Shown here: positions 7,224 to 16,172 of the stretch, in pieces
Position numbering within the stretch: the first letter of the stretch is position 1
How the letters are laid out: every line of letters begins with the position of its first letter
Source of the DNA: Methylophaga sp.
Lineage (GTDB): Bacteria; Pseudomonadota; Gammaproteobacteria; Nitrosococcales; Methylophagaceae
DNA length: 36,507 nucleotides
Reading direction: 5' to 3'
Assembly (NCBI GenBank): GCA_026988435.1
Contig: JALSLH010000073.1
Location: forward strand, 1 to 36,507
Program-made: the position numbers and the translations under genes
The notes under the pieces: generated by a model
Told to the model about the DNA's origin: nothing
The model's input: only the letters and a program-made list of their open reading frames with translations
Databases searched by the model: none

Positions 7224-8078
7224 ATGGCACAGCAACCACTTATTCATTACCACATTCGTTGGCGACCGTCTGGGCATCAGCCCGGCGCGGGGCATGGTGT
7301 TGTGCCTGGTGCTGGTGATCAACTTCGCTCGGTGGTGCCTTTGCGAGATCATCCTGATCCTCGGCGGCTAGATCTTCGTACCAGTGTGCGTGATCCCTTT
7401 AAAAATATTTGGGTACGTGATTTTTATTTAAATTCAGCCTTAAAAGTGATTGTGCTGGTGGATACCTCGGCTTCAATGTCTTATGTCGGTGAGGTGAATC
7501 GTTTTCAAGTGGCTAAAGAAGTGGCTTCTCAATTAGCCTTATCGGCTTATCGAACGGGCGATGCCTTTGGTGTGTATGTCGCAGGCGAAAAGATGAACAA
7601 AAAAAGTATGTTGCCGCCGAAAGCGAATCGCAGTGCATGGGTCTGGTTACAGCGGCATTTTTCGAACATTAAATTGGAAGGTGAACATGCTGATGGTTTA
7701 TTTGATGTTGTGCCCTATTTGCCACAGAACCCTTGTTTGGTGTTTATTGTTTCAGATTTTCGTTGGCCTGAAGGCAAGCTGAAATCCTTATTGAAAAAAT
7801 TAAGCCATCATGATGTGGTGCCTGTTATGTTGCAAGATCCGACTGAAATTGATCAGCAGCCCAAGCGAGGTATCGCCATTTTAAATGATGCAGAAACGGG
7901 TAAAAAGCAATTTGTCTGGATGCGGCCGGGTTTGCAAGCACAAATGAAAGACATGCGAGCTAAGCATATCAAATCAGTTCAGCAGGCGTGTAATGTATTG
8001 GGGACGCGCCCTTTTATTGTGCGAGGTGAGTTTCAATCATCGGCAATGACAGATTATTTTCTGGGGGCGAAGGCATGA
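7224..8078 (+). CDS. mxaS: MxaS, DUF58/vWA-like protein
   Basis: A 284-residue protein with no signal peptide. The N-terminal part has the DUF58 signature HYHIRWRPSGHQPGAG and PDPRRLDLRTSVRDPF. A vWA-like fold follows with a MIDAS-type motif DTSAS at 80-84 (Asp80, Ser82, Ser84). DUF58 proteins are the usual partners of MoxR ATPases. In methylotrophs MxaS is required for methanol dehydrogenase activity, but its exact step is unknown. It starts 2 bases after the mxaR stop, and its end overlaps mxaA by 4 bases, so translation is probably coupled. Confidence 0.85.
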   Translation: MAQQPLIHYHIRWRPSGHQPGAGHGVVPGAGDQLRSVVPLRDHPDPRRLDLRTSVRDPFKNIWVRDFYLNSALKVIVLVDTSASMSYVGEVNRFQVAKEVASQLALSAYRTGDAFGVYVAGEKMNKKSMLPPKANRSAWVWLQRHFSNIKLEGEHADGLFDVVPYLPQNPCLVFIVSDFRWPEGKLKSLLKKLSHHDVVPVMLQDPTEIDQQPKRGIAILNDAETGKKQFVWMRPGLQAQMKDMRAKHIKSVQQACNVLGTRPFIVRGEFQSSAMTDYFLGAKA

Positions 8079-9022
8079 AAAGGCTGTTTATCTTGTGTTT
8101 ATTTTGGTTTGGTAGCAGTGCGGTTGTTGCCATAGTAGAATCATCAGAGCAAGAGTCAGCAGAACCGATATTAAATGCAACGGTAACACTGCGAGAGCAT
8201 GGCTATACTTTGGGCGATATGATTGATATGCATGCTGAGTTTGTATTGGATAAACGCTATGCATTTGATCCAAACAGCCTGCCTCTAAAAGGACCTGTTA
8301 CGCCATGGTTAGATTTGCGTGATATTGCTTTTACCCGAGAAAAAATGCCGGATGAGAGTAAGCTGATTCAAATTGACTTTAAATGGCAATTATTTGGTAC
8401 GGTCGCAGAGGCACAGCTTATTAATACGCCTGAGATCTTATTACGCACTTTGCCTGTCGAGGTGGTCGGCAAAGAAAATCAACAGACGCTGCTGCTCCGT
8501 ATTCCGCCGCATGGTTTTTATTTATCGCCGGTGCTCCCTGAAAAACTATCTGATGAGGAAGCACCTCGACCTATTATACCGCCGCCCAGATTTGATACGG
8601 CAACGCCATTGAAACTAGGCTTATTGAACTTGGCATTAGCGCTTTTATTGATCATATATTGGCTCTATATCAAGGATAAAATACCTTGGCTACCTCGCCA
8701 TCCGGGTGGAATGACTTTATTAGCGCGTCAAATACGAGCGCAAGGGACAGCAAAACAATCAAACCTAAGCGAAGCAGATATGAGGATGATTCATGCTGGA
8801 TTGGCAGGCTGTGCGGGGCAAAGTTTATATCCCAATACGCTGGAGGTATTATTTGAAAAAGCACCCTATTTAGTACATGAACAAGACAATATACGTCAGT
8901 TTTTCGAAGCATCATGGCAATTATTTCACCAAGAAAATACGACAAGTGATGAAATTTCAAAGGACGATACGCTGGCATGGATCCGTCGTGCCGCGTTGGC
9001 AGAAAGAAGTTTTGTTCGATAG
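8075..9022 (+). CDS. mxaA: MxaA, calcium-insertion factor for methanol dehydrogenase
   Basis: A 315-residue protein with an N-terminal signal peptide (1-19, ending VVA), a periplasmic domain of about 160 residues beginning ATVTLREHGYTLGDMIDM, one membrane segment (about 180-198) and a cytoplasmic tail of about 115 residues. Genetic work in methylotrophs links mxaA, mxaK and mxaL to insertion of calcium into the PQQ enzyme. The name comes from position and overall architecture; there is no catalytic motif to confirm it. The start overlaps mxaS by 4 bases with a GGGGGCGAAGG purine stretch upstream, and the next start codon follows its stop directly. Confidence 0.8.
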   Translation: MKRLFILCLFWFGSSAVVAIVESSEQESAEPILNATVTLREHGYTLGDMIDMHAEFVLDKRYAFDPNSLPLKGPVTPWLDLRDIAFTREKMPDESKLIQIDFKWQLFGTVAEAQLINTPEILLRTLPVEVVGKENQQTLLLRIPPHGFYLSPVLPEKLSDEEAPRPIIPPPRFDTATPLKLGLLNLALALLLIIYWLYIKDKIPWLPRHPGGMTLLARQIRAQGTAKQSNLSEADMRMIHAGLAGCAGQSLYPNTLEVLFEKAPYLVHEQDNIRQFFEASWQLFHQENTTSDEISKDDTLAWIRRAALAERSFVR

Positions 9023-10030
9023 ATGAATGCCCTCCATTTCTTCAAGCCAGAACTCTTGTGGTTATTACCGTTTTGTTTATTGCCGTTACTGTCTTATGGT
9101 GTAAAGCAATTCAGCTATGCCGGATTAGAAGATTGGCCCAAAGATCGTGTATCTGAACTGATACGTTGGGGTGTGCGTAGTGTAGCTGTATTGGCATTGG
9201 CAAGCTTAGTGGTGGCAGCCGCAGCACCCTTTACGGAAGGTGGCACGATAAGCCGTATTGGTAAAGGTGCTGAAATTGTGATTGTGTTGGATCGCAGTGG
9301 CAGTATGAGCGAAAGCTTGGAAGAACAAGATCCAGTTGAACGTGCACGGGGCAAGATGAAAATAAGCCGTATCGGTGCATCGCGGGAAGTGCTATTGAAA
9401 TTAATGGATCATCGACCCGGTGATACCTTTGGTGTGGTGGTGTTTAATGCCTCGCCAATTGCGGTTGCGCCTCTATCTGCCGATAGAGAATTAGCCCGAG
9501 CCGCACTTAAAAGTGCCGAAGCCAATAGCTCGGGTTTTACCGCTTTGAATCGTGCATTGGAAATGGGGCTAGGGTATTTTGAAAACAGACCCTATACCGC
9601 AACAAGGTTAATTTTACTGGTCTCAGATGGCGATACTAAAATAAAGCCCGAAGATGAGAAAATTCTAAAACAACGTTTTAAAGACACGCAAGCGCAGTTA
9701 ATGTGGATTTATGTGCATACCGGTTATGACTTTTCATTAGAATTTGAAGAGGATATTTCAAAAGATGACGGGGCGGTTGATCCCAATGTCGCATTAAATA
9801 TGTTATTTCATTCAATGGGTATGCCTTATCAAGCCTTTGAGGTTAATAGTGAAGCAGGTTTGCAGCGCGCTGTGGCAGAAATAGGTAAGGCGACCAATAA
9901 ACCCACGCGTTATGAATTTCGTTTGCCACGACAAGATTATGCTGTTTATTTTTATATATTAGCGATGATCTTGTTGGGCATATTGTTCTGGCTAAAGCAG
10001 ATTGAAATTAAGGCATGGAGACAACGTTGA
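9023..10030 (+). CDS. mxaC: MxaC, membrane-anchored vWA protein
   Basis: A 335-residue protein of BatA type. Two N-terminal membrane segments (about 10-26 and 52-68) are followed by a vWA domain with an intact MIDAS motif DRSGS at 90-94 and SDGDT further on, then a C-terminal membrane segment (about 309-326). The vWA domain is expected to lie on one face of the inner membrane and bind a divalent metal, working with the MoxR ATPase. The ATG directly abuts the mxaA stop. It is a component of the methanol dehydrogenase maturation set; its precise partner is not known from sequence. Confidence 0.85.
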   Translation: MNALHFFKPELLWLLPFCLLPLLSYGVKQFSYAGLEDWPKDRVSELIRWGVRSVAVLALASLVVAAAAPFTEGGTISRIGKGAEIVIVLDRSGSMSESLEEQDPVERARGKMKISRIGASREVLLKLMDHRPGDTFGVVVFNASPIAVAPLSADRELARAALKSAEANSSGFTALNRALEMGLGYFENRPYTATRLILLVSDGDTKIKPEDEKILKQRFKDTQAQLMWIYVHTGYDFSLEFEEDISKDDGAVDPNVALNMLFHSMGMPYQAFEVNSEAGLQRAVAEIGKATNKPTRYEFRLPRQDYAVYFYILAMILLGILFWLKQIEIKAWRQR

Positions 10031-10031
10031 A

Positions 10032-10628
10032 ATGAAAAAAACGCACCGCTTGCGGCAACGATTACTGGATTATTTCCCTTCAATGATTTTCGGCATTGCA
10101 ATACTATTTTGTGTGGCGACGGTATATTATTTTATGCAGTGGCGCGAAGCAATAAGCCTAAATGTAGCCTATGACGATCAATCTATTCTAACGCATCAGC
10201 CGACGAATGATAATTATTTAGAAGCCTATAGTATTGCTTATTTATTAAACCAAAATGACAAACCTAATCGTGCATTAAAAGCATTTGAAATTGCAGAGGC
10301 AAGCAGCGACTCTCATCTTAAAGCATTAGCAAAACATGCGTTGGGGAATTTGCACCTAAGTGGCGCTGAATCATCAATGGATGATGAACATGGCAGTCGG
10401 CGACTGGTCACGCGTATTTTATTGGCGCGAGAAGCCTATAAAAATGCCCTGCGTCTCGAGCCTGATCTCTATGCCAGCCGTTTTAATTTGGAGCGACTGG
10501 ATCGTATTAGCCCTGCTAAACGAGGCTCAGGAACTACGATAACGGATACTTATACATTTGGTATCGATCCATTTAAACAAAATGGTCGCGCTTTGATGAA
10601 AGATAATACCCGTCGTGGATTGCCGTAA
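10032..10628 (+). CDS. mxaK: MxaK, small membrane-anchored TPR-like protein
   Basis: A 198-residue protein. ATG 10032 is preferred to an in-frame ATG at 10002, because GGAG lies about 11 bases upstream and the shorter form starts directly with a basic segment before the membrane helix (about 17-36). The rest is helical and TPR-like (EAYSIAYLLNQNDKPNRALKAFEIAEAS, later a repeat around ALRLEPDLYASRFNLERL), presumably periplasmic. Known as a calcium-insertion accessory with MxaA and MxaL. It starts 1 base after the mxaC stop and ends 2 bases before mxaL. Confidence 0.8.
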   Translation: MKKTHRLRQRLLDYFPSMIFGIAILFCVATVYYFMQWREAISLNVAYDDQSILTHQPTNDNYLEAYSIAYLLNQNDKPNRALKAFEIAEASSDSHLKALAKHALGNLHLSGAESSMDDEHGSRRLVTRILLAREAYKNALRLEPDLYASRFNLERLDRISPAKRGSGTTITDTYTFGIDPFKQNGRALMKDNTRRGLP

Positions 10629-10630
10629 CC

Positions 10631-11659
10631 ATGCACCATAATTTTAAACATTGGTGGGGGCATTTTCGTGTTCATTTACGCCATATTATTCGAAATGGTG
10701 CATTATTTTATATACTGACAGCCATTGTATTGCTGCCTGTTTGGTTTAACCCACAAATGAAGCTAAATAGCTTGGTGCAAGATACCTTATTTTTGATCGA
10801 TATGAGCGAAAGTATGAACGTGCCTGATGTGAACTATCCTGAACCGCATTCAGATAGGCTAACATTAGCGAAGCATGTTGTACGGGAAAGTATGGCAAGT
10901 TTACCCTGTGGATCACGCGTTTCAGTCGCCATGTTTGCTGCTGATGAAGCCGTTTTGTTATTTGAGCCACTCGAAGTATGTCGCCATTATCCAGCCATAG
11001 AACAAATGGTGATGGGGATCAATCGGCGAATGCGTTGGATCGGTGATTCATTGATTACGGAAACCATTGTTGCCGCAACAAAAGAAGCAAAAGATCGAGG
11101 GCTTAATCTGGTGATGATTACCGATGGCGATGAAATGCCGCATAAAGATATTCCCTATATTAATGATTTAATTAAACTGCGTGGTCAGATAAAGGGCATC
11201 TTGTTAGGCGTTGGCGGTGATGCATTACAGCCTATTCCCAAATTCAATGAACGCGATGAAATGATCGGCTATTGGACAAAAGAAGATGCCGTTTTACAAG
11301 GCAATTATCCCGAGTTATTAGCCTATGTCCGAAATTTATCACCGGGAGAGCAGGCAGTTGAGGGGATGCTAGATGCTGTTACGGAATATAGCTCATCCTA
11401 CAATCCAAAAGTAATGAAAAGGGTTTCTGATGCGATTGGGTTTGACTTGGCTCGCGTACGGATACCTGATGATGCGGTGGCGGCATTAAATAACGTAGAA
11501 TTTAGAGAATATGCCTTAGCAGAACGAGATGCGCGCTGGATTTATGCATTGATTGCTGTGGGGCTAATATTGATAGCGTGGTTCTGGCATTTGATACAGA
11601 GTGTTAATGCTTACATTGGACGCTTGTATATGAAAATAAAAGGCCCTAAAAGGAGCTGA
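10631..11659 (+). CDS. mxaL: MxaL, membrane-anchored vWA protein
   Basis: A 342-residue protein with an N-terminal membrane segment (about 22-38), a vWA domain with MIDAS DMSES at 57-61 and TDGDE, a region of about 100 residues not typical of a plain vWA domain (GVGGDALQPIPKF to YNPKVMKRV), and a C-terminal membrane segment (about 305-322). It is the second vWA protein of the cluster and is implicated with MxaA and MxaK in calcium insertion. mxaD, mxaE, mxaH and mxaB, often found after mxaL, are missing; a secretion-type membrane protein gene follows 21 bp later. Confidence 0.85.
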   Translation: MHHNFKHWWGHFRVHLRHIIRNGALFYILTAIVLLPVWFNPQMKLNSLVQDTLFLIDMSESMNVPDVNYPEPHSDRLTLAKHVVRESMASLPCGSRVSVAMFAADEAVLLFEPLEVCRHYPAIEQMVMGINRRMRWIGDSLITETIVAATKEAKDRGLNLVMITDGDEMPHKDIPYINDLIKLRGQIKGILLGVGGDALQPIPKFNERDEMIGYWTKEDAVLQGNYPELLAYVRNLSPGEQAVEGMLDAVTEYSSSYNPKVMKRVSDAIGFDLARVRIPDDAVAALNNVEFREYALAERDARWIYALIAVGLILIAWFWHLIQSVNAYIGRLYMKIKGPKRS

Positions 11660-11680
11660 TTAGATTATTATTGCGGTACT

Positions 11681-12592
11681 ATGATTCAAATTGCCAGTAA
11701 TAATATTTTTGATGACTTAGCCATTTTACACAGTGCGGGGATGAATTCGCTGGAGGCTATACAAACCATTGCCTCATTACACCAAGAAATAAGGGTTTGG
11801 CCCACTATTATAAGCAGAATTTCACAAGGTAGTACCTTAGCTGAGGCACTGGGTGATTGTGGTTTAATAAGTCGATATGAACAAGAGGTTATTGCTGTTG
11901 CAGAATTTTCTGGTAGAACTGAGCAGGCTTTAACTTGGCTTGCAAGAGCATATGAGAAAAGGTCTAGAAGAGTCAGCCAATTAAAATACAAACTTATTTT
12001 ACCTTTTGCTGTGTTACTGATTGGCGTTATAGTTTCAAGTATTCTGACCTTGATAAAAAGTCCGAATACTTCTGTGTTTCCTGTTTTAGGTCAAGCTATT
12101 TTTATTTTGGCAAGCGTTGCTATTCTCACTAAAATTGCACTCTATTTCTTGCAAAAAGATGCATCCAATCTTGTTGCAAATATTGGGTCTTTTCGCCATT
12201 TAGGTTTATATAAACATCTGTTTGAACAAAAGGTTTTTGGCGCTTTACTATGGAATATAAAATCAGGGATTGATTTTAAAACTGCATTTATAAGAATGTC
12301 AGAATTAATTGATTCTAAGGTTTTAAAAAAGCAATTAGTAAATACAAGCAACTATTGTGGTCAGGGTATTGGCGTTACGGAGAGTATAAAAAGAGCAAAA
12401 CTACCTATAACCACTGAGTTCATGCAGGTTTTAAATATTGCCGAGCCGAGTGGTCGTTGGCAGGAAGCTGTCGAACATTATTTAAAGCACAAGCAAGAGA
12501 TGGTAGATATAAAAATAGATAGTGCTGTTGAATGGGCACCGAGAATTTATTATATTTTAGTTGTGGTTTTTGTCAGTTCGATATTGCTTTGA
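11681..12592 (+). CDS. isolated type II secretion F-domain (GspF/PilC-like) membrane protein
   Basis: A 303-residue inner-membrane protein with two T2SF repeats. Repeat 1 is at about 10-95 (GMNSLEAI, SQGSTLAEAL, AEFSGRTEQAL) and repeat 2 at about 175-275 (GIDFKTAF, GIGVTESI, AEPSGRWQEAV). Membrane segments lie at about 106-124, 134-156 and 286-303, the standard GspF layout. It lacks the N-terminal extension of about 70-100 residues found in full-length GspF and PilC. No ATPase, pilin or secretin gene is nearby, so it is not part of a recognisable secretion operon here. It lies 21 bp after mxaL and 159 bp before pqqA, on the same strand. A role in assembling the periplasmic oxidation system is possible, but nothing shows it. 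Confidence 0.85.
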   Translation: MIQIASNNIFDDLAILHSAGMNSLEAIQTIASLHQEIRVWPTIISRISQGSTLAEALGDCGLISRYEQEVIAVAEFSGRTEQALTWLARAYEKRSRRVSQLKYKLILPFAVLLIGVIVSSILTLIKSPNTSVFPVLGQAIFILASVAILTKIALYFLQKDASNLVANIGSFRHLGLYKHLFEQKVFGALLWNIKSGIDFKTAFIRMSELIDSKVLKKQLVNTSNYCGQGIGVTESIKRAKLPITTEFMQVLNIAEPSGRWQEAVEHYLKHKQEMVDIKIDSAVEWAPRIYYILVVVFVSSILL

Positions 12593-12693
12593 AGTCAGTA
12601 GGGAAGTTGTGACAAAATTAAATAAGGAAAATCCTGAGTGGTGTAGCGGGTATTCCTGACGAAAGTACTTTAATAGCTGTGTAATATTGTCTC

Positions 12694-12719
12694 CACTGTT
12701 TGCAATACTGCAAGCAGTG
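12694..12719. promoter_or_regulatory. inverted repeat in the pqqA leader
   Basis: CACTGTTTGCA (12694-12704) and TGCAAGCAGTG (12709-12719) are inverted with a 4-base spacer and pair at all 11 positions, one as G-U in RNA. It ends 32 bases before the pqqA start and has no T tract after it. It could be an operator for a dimeric regulator or a stabilising hairpin in the pqqA mRNA leader. Confidence 0.6.
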
Positions 12720-12751
12720 CTAACTTAAAATAATAAAAGAGAGTAAATATT

Positions 12752-12823
12752 ATGTGGACTACACCAGAATATTCAGATATGCGTTTCGGTTTTGAAGTAA
12801 CAATGTACATTTGCAACCGTTAA
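12752..12823 (+). CDS. pqqA: PqqA, precursor peptide of PQQ
   Basis: A 23-residue peptide (MWTTPEYSDMRFGFEVTMYI plus CNR). Glu15 and Tyr19, spaced E-x3-Y, are the two residues that PqqE cross-links and that become the PQQ skeleton. Length and the start with a Trp and a Pro are typical of the family. A purine-rich AGAGAG lies about 10 bases upstream of the ATG. A strong hairpin follows within 20 bases, so the peptide mRNA is probably made in excess over the rest of the operon. Confidence 0.97.
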   Translation: MWTTPEYSDMRFGFEVTMYICNR

Positions 12824-12841
12824 TATCTGATTTTAGATAGG

Positions 12842-12868
12842 TATAAAGGGGCTTTGAGCCCCTTTATA
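12842..12868 (+). terminator. attenuating terminator between pqqA and pqqB
   Basis: A perfect 12-bp stem, TATAAAGGGGCT (12842-12853) with AGCCCCTTTATA (12857-12868) and a 3-base TTG loop, is followed by the weak U-rich stretch TATTTTGT. Partial read-through would give much pqqA message and less pqqBCDE, a pattern reported for pqq operons of other bacteria. Confidence 0.85.
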
Positions 12869-12941
12869 TTTTGTATCATTAAATCACATAGTTTTACGAA
12901 GTAGAGCCATCTGATTTAGTTGTAATTTAGCGGAAAATATT

Positions 12942-13856
12942 ATGTTTATACATGTTTTGGGTTCTGGTGCTGGTGGTGGCTTTCCACAGTGGAATTGTAA
13001 TTGTGAAAATTGTAAGGGAGTGCGTGAAGGAACGATAAAAGCAACACGACGTACACAATCTTCGATTGCCGTCAGTGCAGATGGTGTTGATTGGATTTTG
13101 TTTAATGCATCGCCTGATATCAAAAAACAATTAGATGATTTCCCTGCTATTCAGCCATGCCGTGCAGTACGTGATACAGCAATTTCAGCAATTGTGATTA
13201 CGGATGCACAGATTGATCATGTCACTGGTTTATTAACTTTGCGTGAGCATATCGCACCGTGGGAAATTTATACGACAGAAGCGGTGAAGCAAGATCTTAC
13301 AACTGGCTTCCCTGTGTTTAATATATTGGGCCATTTTCGCGGTATTAATCACCATGAAATTGCTACCGATCAATCAGTCTTTACGATTCCAAGTGCTGAA
13401 GGCTTAGAGTTTACAGCGGTACCATTATTGAGTGAGGCACCGCCGTATTCACCGCATCGTGGTAATACGGTACCGGGTGATAATATTGGTATGCATATTA
13501 AAGATACCCGTACAGGTAAAAGTTTATTTTATGCACCGGGTTTGGGTGTGGCTGAGGATCACGTATTGGATTATATGCGAGACTCAGATTGCATTTTAGT
13601 CGATGGTACGGTGTGGACAGATGATGAAATGTCTAATGAAGGTATTAGTGATAAGCGTGCTAGCGAAATGGGTCATTTAGATCAGTCTAGTGATGGCGGC
13701 ATTATGAGTATTCTCAATGCGATGGAAAAACCACGTAAGATTTTAATTCATATTAATAATACCAATCCAATATTAAATGAAGCGTCGCCACAGCGCGCCA
13801 TTCTTAATAAAGCAGGCATTGAGCTTGCTTATGATGGATTAGATATCGAACTGTAA
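12942..13856 (+). CDS. pqqB: PqqB, metallo-beta-lactamase-fold PQQ biosynthesis protein
   Basis: A 304-residue cytoplasmic protein of the usual family length. It starts with [19 protein letters not shown], followed by the cysteine cluster CNCENC (19-24). The metal site of the fold appears as DAQIDH (88-93). PqqB is an iron-dependent hydroxylase that acts on the tyrosine-derived part of the processed intermediate. An A-rich spacer with GCGGAAA lies upstream of the ATG. It is separated from pqqC by 123 bp holding a palindromic repeat. Confidence 0.97.
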   Translation: MFIHVLGSGAGGGFPQWNCNCENCKGVREGTIKATRRTQSSIAVSADGVDWILFNASPDIKKQLDDFPAIQPCRAVRDTAISAIVITDAQIDHVTGLLTLREHIAPWEIYTTEAVKQDLTTGFPVFNILGHFRGINHHEIATDQSVFTIPSAEGLEFTAVPLLSEAPPYSPHRGNTVPGDNIGMHIKDTRTGKSLFYAPGLGVAEDHVLDYMRDSDCILVDGTVWTDDEMSNEGISDKRASEMGHLDQSSDGGIMSILNAMEKPRKILIHINNTNPILNEASPQRAILNKAGIELAYDGLDIEL

Positions 13857-13866
13857 AAATATAGCT

Positions 13867-13958
13867 GTCATTCCGGTAGCGTTTAGCCGGAATCTAGAAA
13901 TACAAAAGTAGATTCCCGCTAAAACATGCGGAAACGAAGTAAGTGAGGGATCTATGAC
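13867..13958. repeat. dispersed palindromic repeat inside the pqq operon, copy 3
   Basis: It starts GTCATTCCGGTAGCGTTTAG, continues CCGGAATCTAG, and has the right half GATTCCCGCTAAAACATGCGG. The far right arm has diverged, with GTGAGGGATC and CTATGAC following. It is clearly related to copies at 164, 312 and 463. It lies between the stop of pqqB and the start of pqqC, so it is transcribed and should form mRNA hairpins. Confidence 0.75.
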
Positions 13959-13979
13959 GATAATATTTGAGGAAAGAAA

Positions 13980-14720
13980 ATGTCAGAAAATGTATCAGAA
14001 AATCGGCCTTGGTCACGAGAAGAATTTGAAGAAAAACTCCGTGCTAAAGAAGAGTTTTATCATATGCGTCATCCTTTGCATGTGAAGATGCATTCGGGTG
14101 AAATGAGTAAGGAACAGGTGCAGGGTTGGGTCGCTAATCGCTTTTATTATCAGACGGCAATCCCTGTTAAAGATGCTGCGATTATGGCAAATTGTCCTGA
14201 GCGCGATGTGCGTAAACATTGGGTACAACGCATTCTTGATCACGATGGTTATGAAGGTGATGTGGGCGGCATTGAAGCGTGGCTACAATTAGGTGAATCT
14301 GTGGGTCTAACACGTGAAGAGCTTTGGTCTGAAGAACATGTATTGCCGGGTGTGCGCTTTGCGGTTGATGCTTATATTAATTTTGCTCGTCATCGTCCTT
14401 GGCAAGAAGCGGCTAGTTCATCACTGACAGAAATGTTCGCACCAAAAATTCACAAGCATCGCTTAGATAACTGGCCGACTTTATATCCGTGGATTGATGA
14501 AAAAGGTTATTCCTATTTCCGTAAGCGCTTAACTGAAGCTCGCCGTGATGTGCAACATGGTTTGGATATTACCTTAGACTATTATAAAACGCGTGAGGAA
14601 CAAGAGCGGGCTCTGGATGTCTTACAATTTAAGTTAGATGTATTGTGGACGATGTGTGATGCGATGTGGATGGCCTATATCGAAAAGCGTCCGCCGTATA
14701 CATTTGAGGTGGAATTATGA
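13980..14720 (+). CDS. pqqC: PqqC, pyrroloquinoline-quinone synthase
   Basis: A 246-residue all-helical oxidase of the haem-oxygenase-like fold. It catalyses the last, cofactor-free ring closure and eight-electron oxidation to PQQ. Recognisable family segments are [53 protein letters not shown] and [21 protein letters not shown] is a strong ribosome binding site 4 bases before the ATG. The end overlaps pqqD by 4 bases. Confidence 0.97.
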   Translation: MSENVSENRPWSREEFEEKLRAKEEFYHMRHPLHVKMHSGEMSKEQVQGWVANRFYYQTAIPVKDAAIMANCPERDVRKHWVQRILDHDGYEGDVGGIEAWLQLGESVGLTREELWSEEHVLPGVRFAVDAYINFARHRPWQEAASSSLTEMFAPKIHKHRLDNWPTLYPWIDEKGYSYFRKRLTEARRDVQHGLDITLDYYKTREEQERALDVLQFKLDVLWTMCDAMWMAYIEKRPPYTFEVEL

Positions 14721-14998
14721 GTGAACGCGTATTTAATGATGAGACGGTACCCATGTTAGCTCAAGGTTATCGTTTTCAGTGGGAACCTGCACAAAATTGT
14801 AATGTATTGCTTTACCCGGAAGGGATGGTGAAACTCAATGGTGGAGCGGGTGAAATATTAAAAATTATTAGTGAAAAGCAACAAACTGTTGCGCAGCACA
14901 TCGCTGAATTAACAGCCATATTTAATGGTGCAGATTTAGCCGATGATGTATATCAATTTTTAGATGAGGCATACGATAATGACTGGCTCAGAAAATAA
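14717..14998 (+). CDS. pqqD: PqqD, PqqA-binding peptide chaperone
   Basis: A 93-residue protein of the PqqD/RRE (RiPP recognition element) fold that holds the PqqA peptide and presents it to PqqE. Family features are the N-terminal [36 protein letters not shown] and a C-terminal helix ending YDNDWLRK. It overlaps pqqC by 4 bases and pqqE by about 20 bases. Confidence 0.95.
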   Translation: MSERVFNDETVPMLAQGYRFQWEPAQNCNVLLYPEGMVKLNGGAGEILKIISEKQQTVAQHIAELTAIFNGADLADDVYQFLDEAYDNDWLRK

Positions 14999-16172
14999 CA
15001 TGCCCGATCGGGCTCAAGGTAGCGTCGGTAGCGCAATCGGTAAAGTAGGTGATCAAATTCGCCAACCCTTATGGTTGTTGGCAGAGCTTACTTATTCTTG
15101 TCCTTTACAATGTCCCTATTGTTCAAACCCAATGGACTTTGCCAGTGTTAAAAGTGAGTTAAGCACCGAAGAATGGATTGACGTGTTTAAACAAGCACGC
15201 GCTATGGGGGCGACACAGCTAGGTTTGTCAGGTGGAGAACCATTAACACGGCCTGATTTGGTTGAGCTTATTACCGCCGCACGTGATTTAGGTTTTTATA
15301 CTAATCTGATTACCTCAGGCGTAGGTATGGATGCCGCTAAAGTGGCTGAATTTAAAGCAGCAGGTTTAGATCATATTCAGGTGAGTTTTCAAGCAAGTTC
15401 AGAAGATTTAAATAACCTGATTGCAGGAACAGATGCATTTAAGCATAAAATTGAAATGGCAAAAGCTGTTAAAGCCAATGATTATCCGATGGTATTGTGT
15501 TTTGTAACGCATCGCCAAAATATCGACCAAGTTGATGAGATTTTGGACTTGTGTATTGAGTTAGAAGCGGATTATGTTGAGTTAGCAACCACACAATATT
15601 ATGGTTGGGCTATGCATAATCGCGATCAATTAATGCCAATGAAAGATCAATTAGTTCGTGCTGAAGCGACTGCACATCGCTATCAAGAAGAACAAAAAGG
15701 TAAGATGAAAATCTACTATGTCGTGCCAGATTATTATGAAGAACGCCCAAAAGCATGCATGAATGGTTGGGGTAATATCTTCTTGACTGTTACGCCTGAT
15801 GGCACGGCATTGCCCTGTCATGCTGCGCGTGAATTGCCCGGAATGACACTACCCAACGTAAAAGACATGAGTGTTGATGAAATTTGGAACGGATCGGAAG
15901 ATTTTAATAAATTCCGTGGTTTTGATTGGATGACTGAGCCTTGTCGCAGCTGTGATGAAAAAGAAAAAGACTTTGGTGGCTGTCGTTGTCAGGCATTTAT
16001 GCTAACGGGCGATGCGTCCAATACCGATCCTGTATGTAGCAAATCGCCGAACCACCATTTGATTGAAGAAGCGGTTGAAGCGGGTAGACTAGAGTCGATG
16101 AAATCTGCCATTGAACAAAAACCATTGGTTTTCCGTAACCCTAAAAATTCTAAGCAGATTAGTGCCAAGTAA
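14979..16172 (+). CDS. pqqE: PqqE, radical SAM PqqA cross-linking enzyme
   Basis: A 397-residue radical SAM/SPASM enzyme. With ATG 14979 the CxxxCxxC cluster is Cys41, Cys45 and Cys48 (CPLQCPYC). SAM-binding GGEP follows in [14 protein letters not shown]. The C-terminal SPASM part has the cysteines in [32 protein letters not shown] and VCSKSP that bind auxiliary Fe-S clusters. It makes the Glu-Tyr carbon-carbon bond in PqqA. ATG 14979 is chosen because GAGG lies 9 bases upstream. ATG 15000, just after the pqqD stop, is a weaker alternative, and ATG 14964 has less support. Confidence 0.95.
   Translation: MTGSENNMPDRAQGSVGSAIGKVGDQIRQPLWLLAELTYSCPLQCPYCSNPMDFASVKSELSTEEWIDVFKQARAMGATQLGLSGGEPLTRPDLVELITAARDLGFYTNLITSGVGMDAAKVAEFKAAGLDHIQVSFQASSEDLNNLIAGTDAFKHKIEMAKAVKANDYPMVLCFVTHRQNIDQVDEILDLCIELEADYVELATTQYYGWAMHNRDQLMPMKDQLVRAEATAHRYQEEQKGKMKIYYVVPDYYEERPKACMNGWGNIFLTVTPDGTALPCHAARELPGMTLPNVKDMSVDEIWNGSEDFNKFRGFDWMTEPCRSCDEKEKDFGGCRCQAFMLTGDASNTDPVCSKSPNHHLIEEAVEAGRLESMKSAIEQKPLVFRNPKNSKQISAK

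Noticed and set aside
8670-8978. Minus-strand frame of 102 codons inside mxaA
   Set aside because: It is antisense to mxaA, which has the expected signal peptide, membrane helix and operon overlaps. The frame has no start signals and no recognisable motif.
6205-11659. Generic MoxR-BatA/BatB stress operon instead of mxaRSACKL
   Set aside because: The third gene is a 315-residue protein with a signal peptide and a central membrane helix (MxaA-like), not a short DUF4381 protein. No BatD is present, and the cluster leads into pqq genes. The generic alternative is less likely but not excluded.
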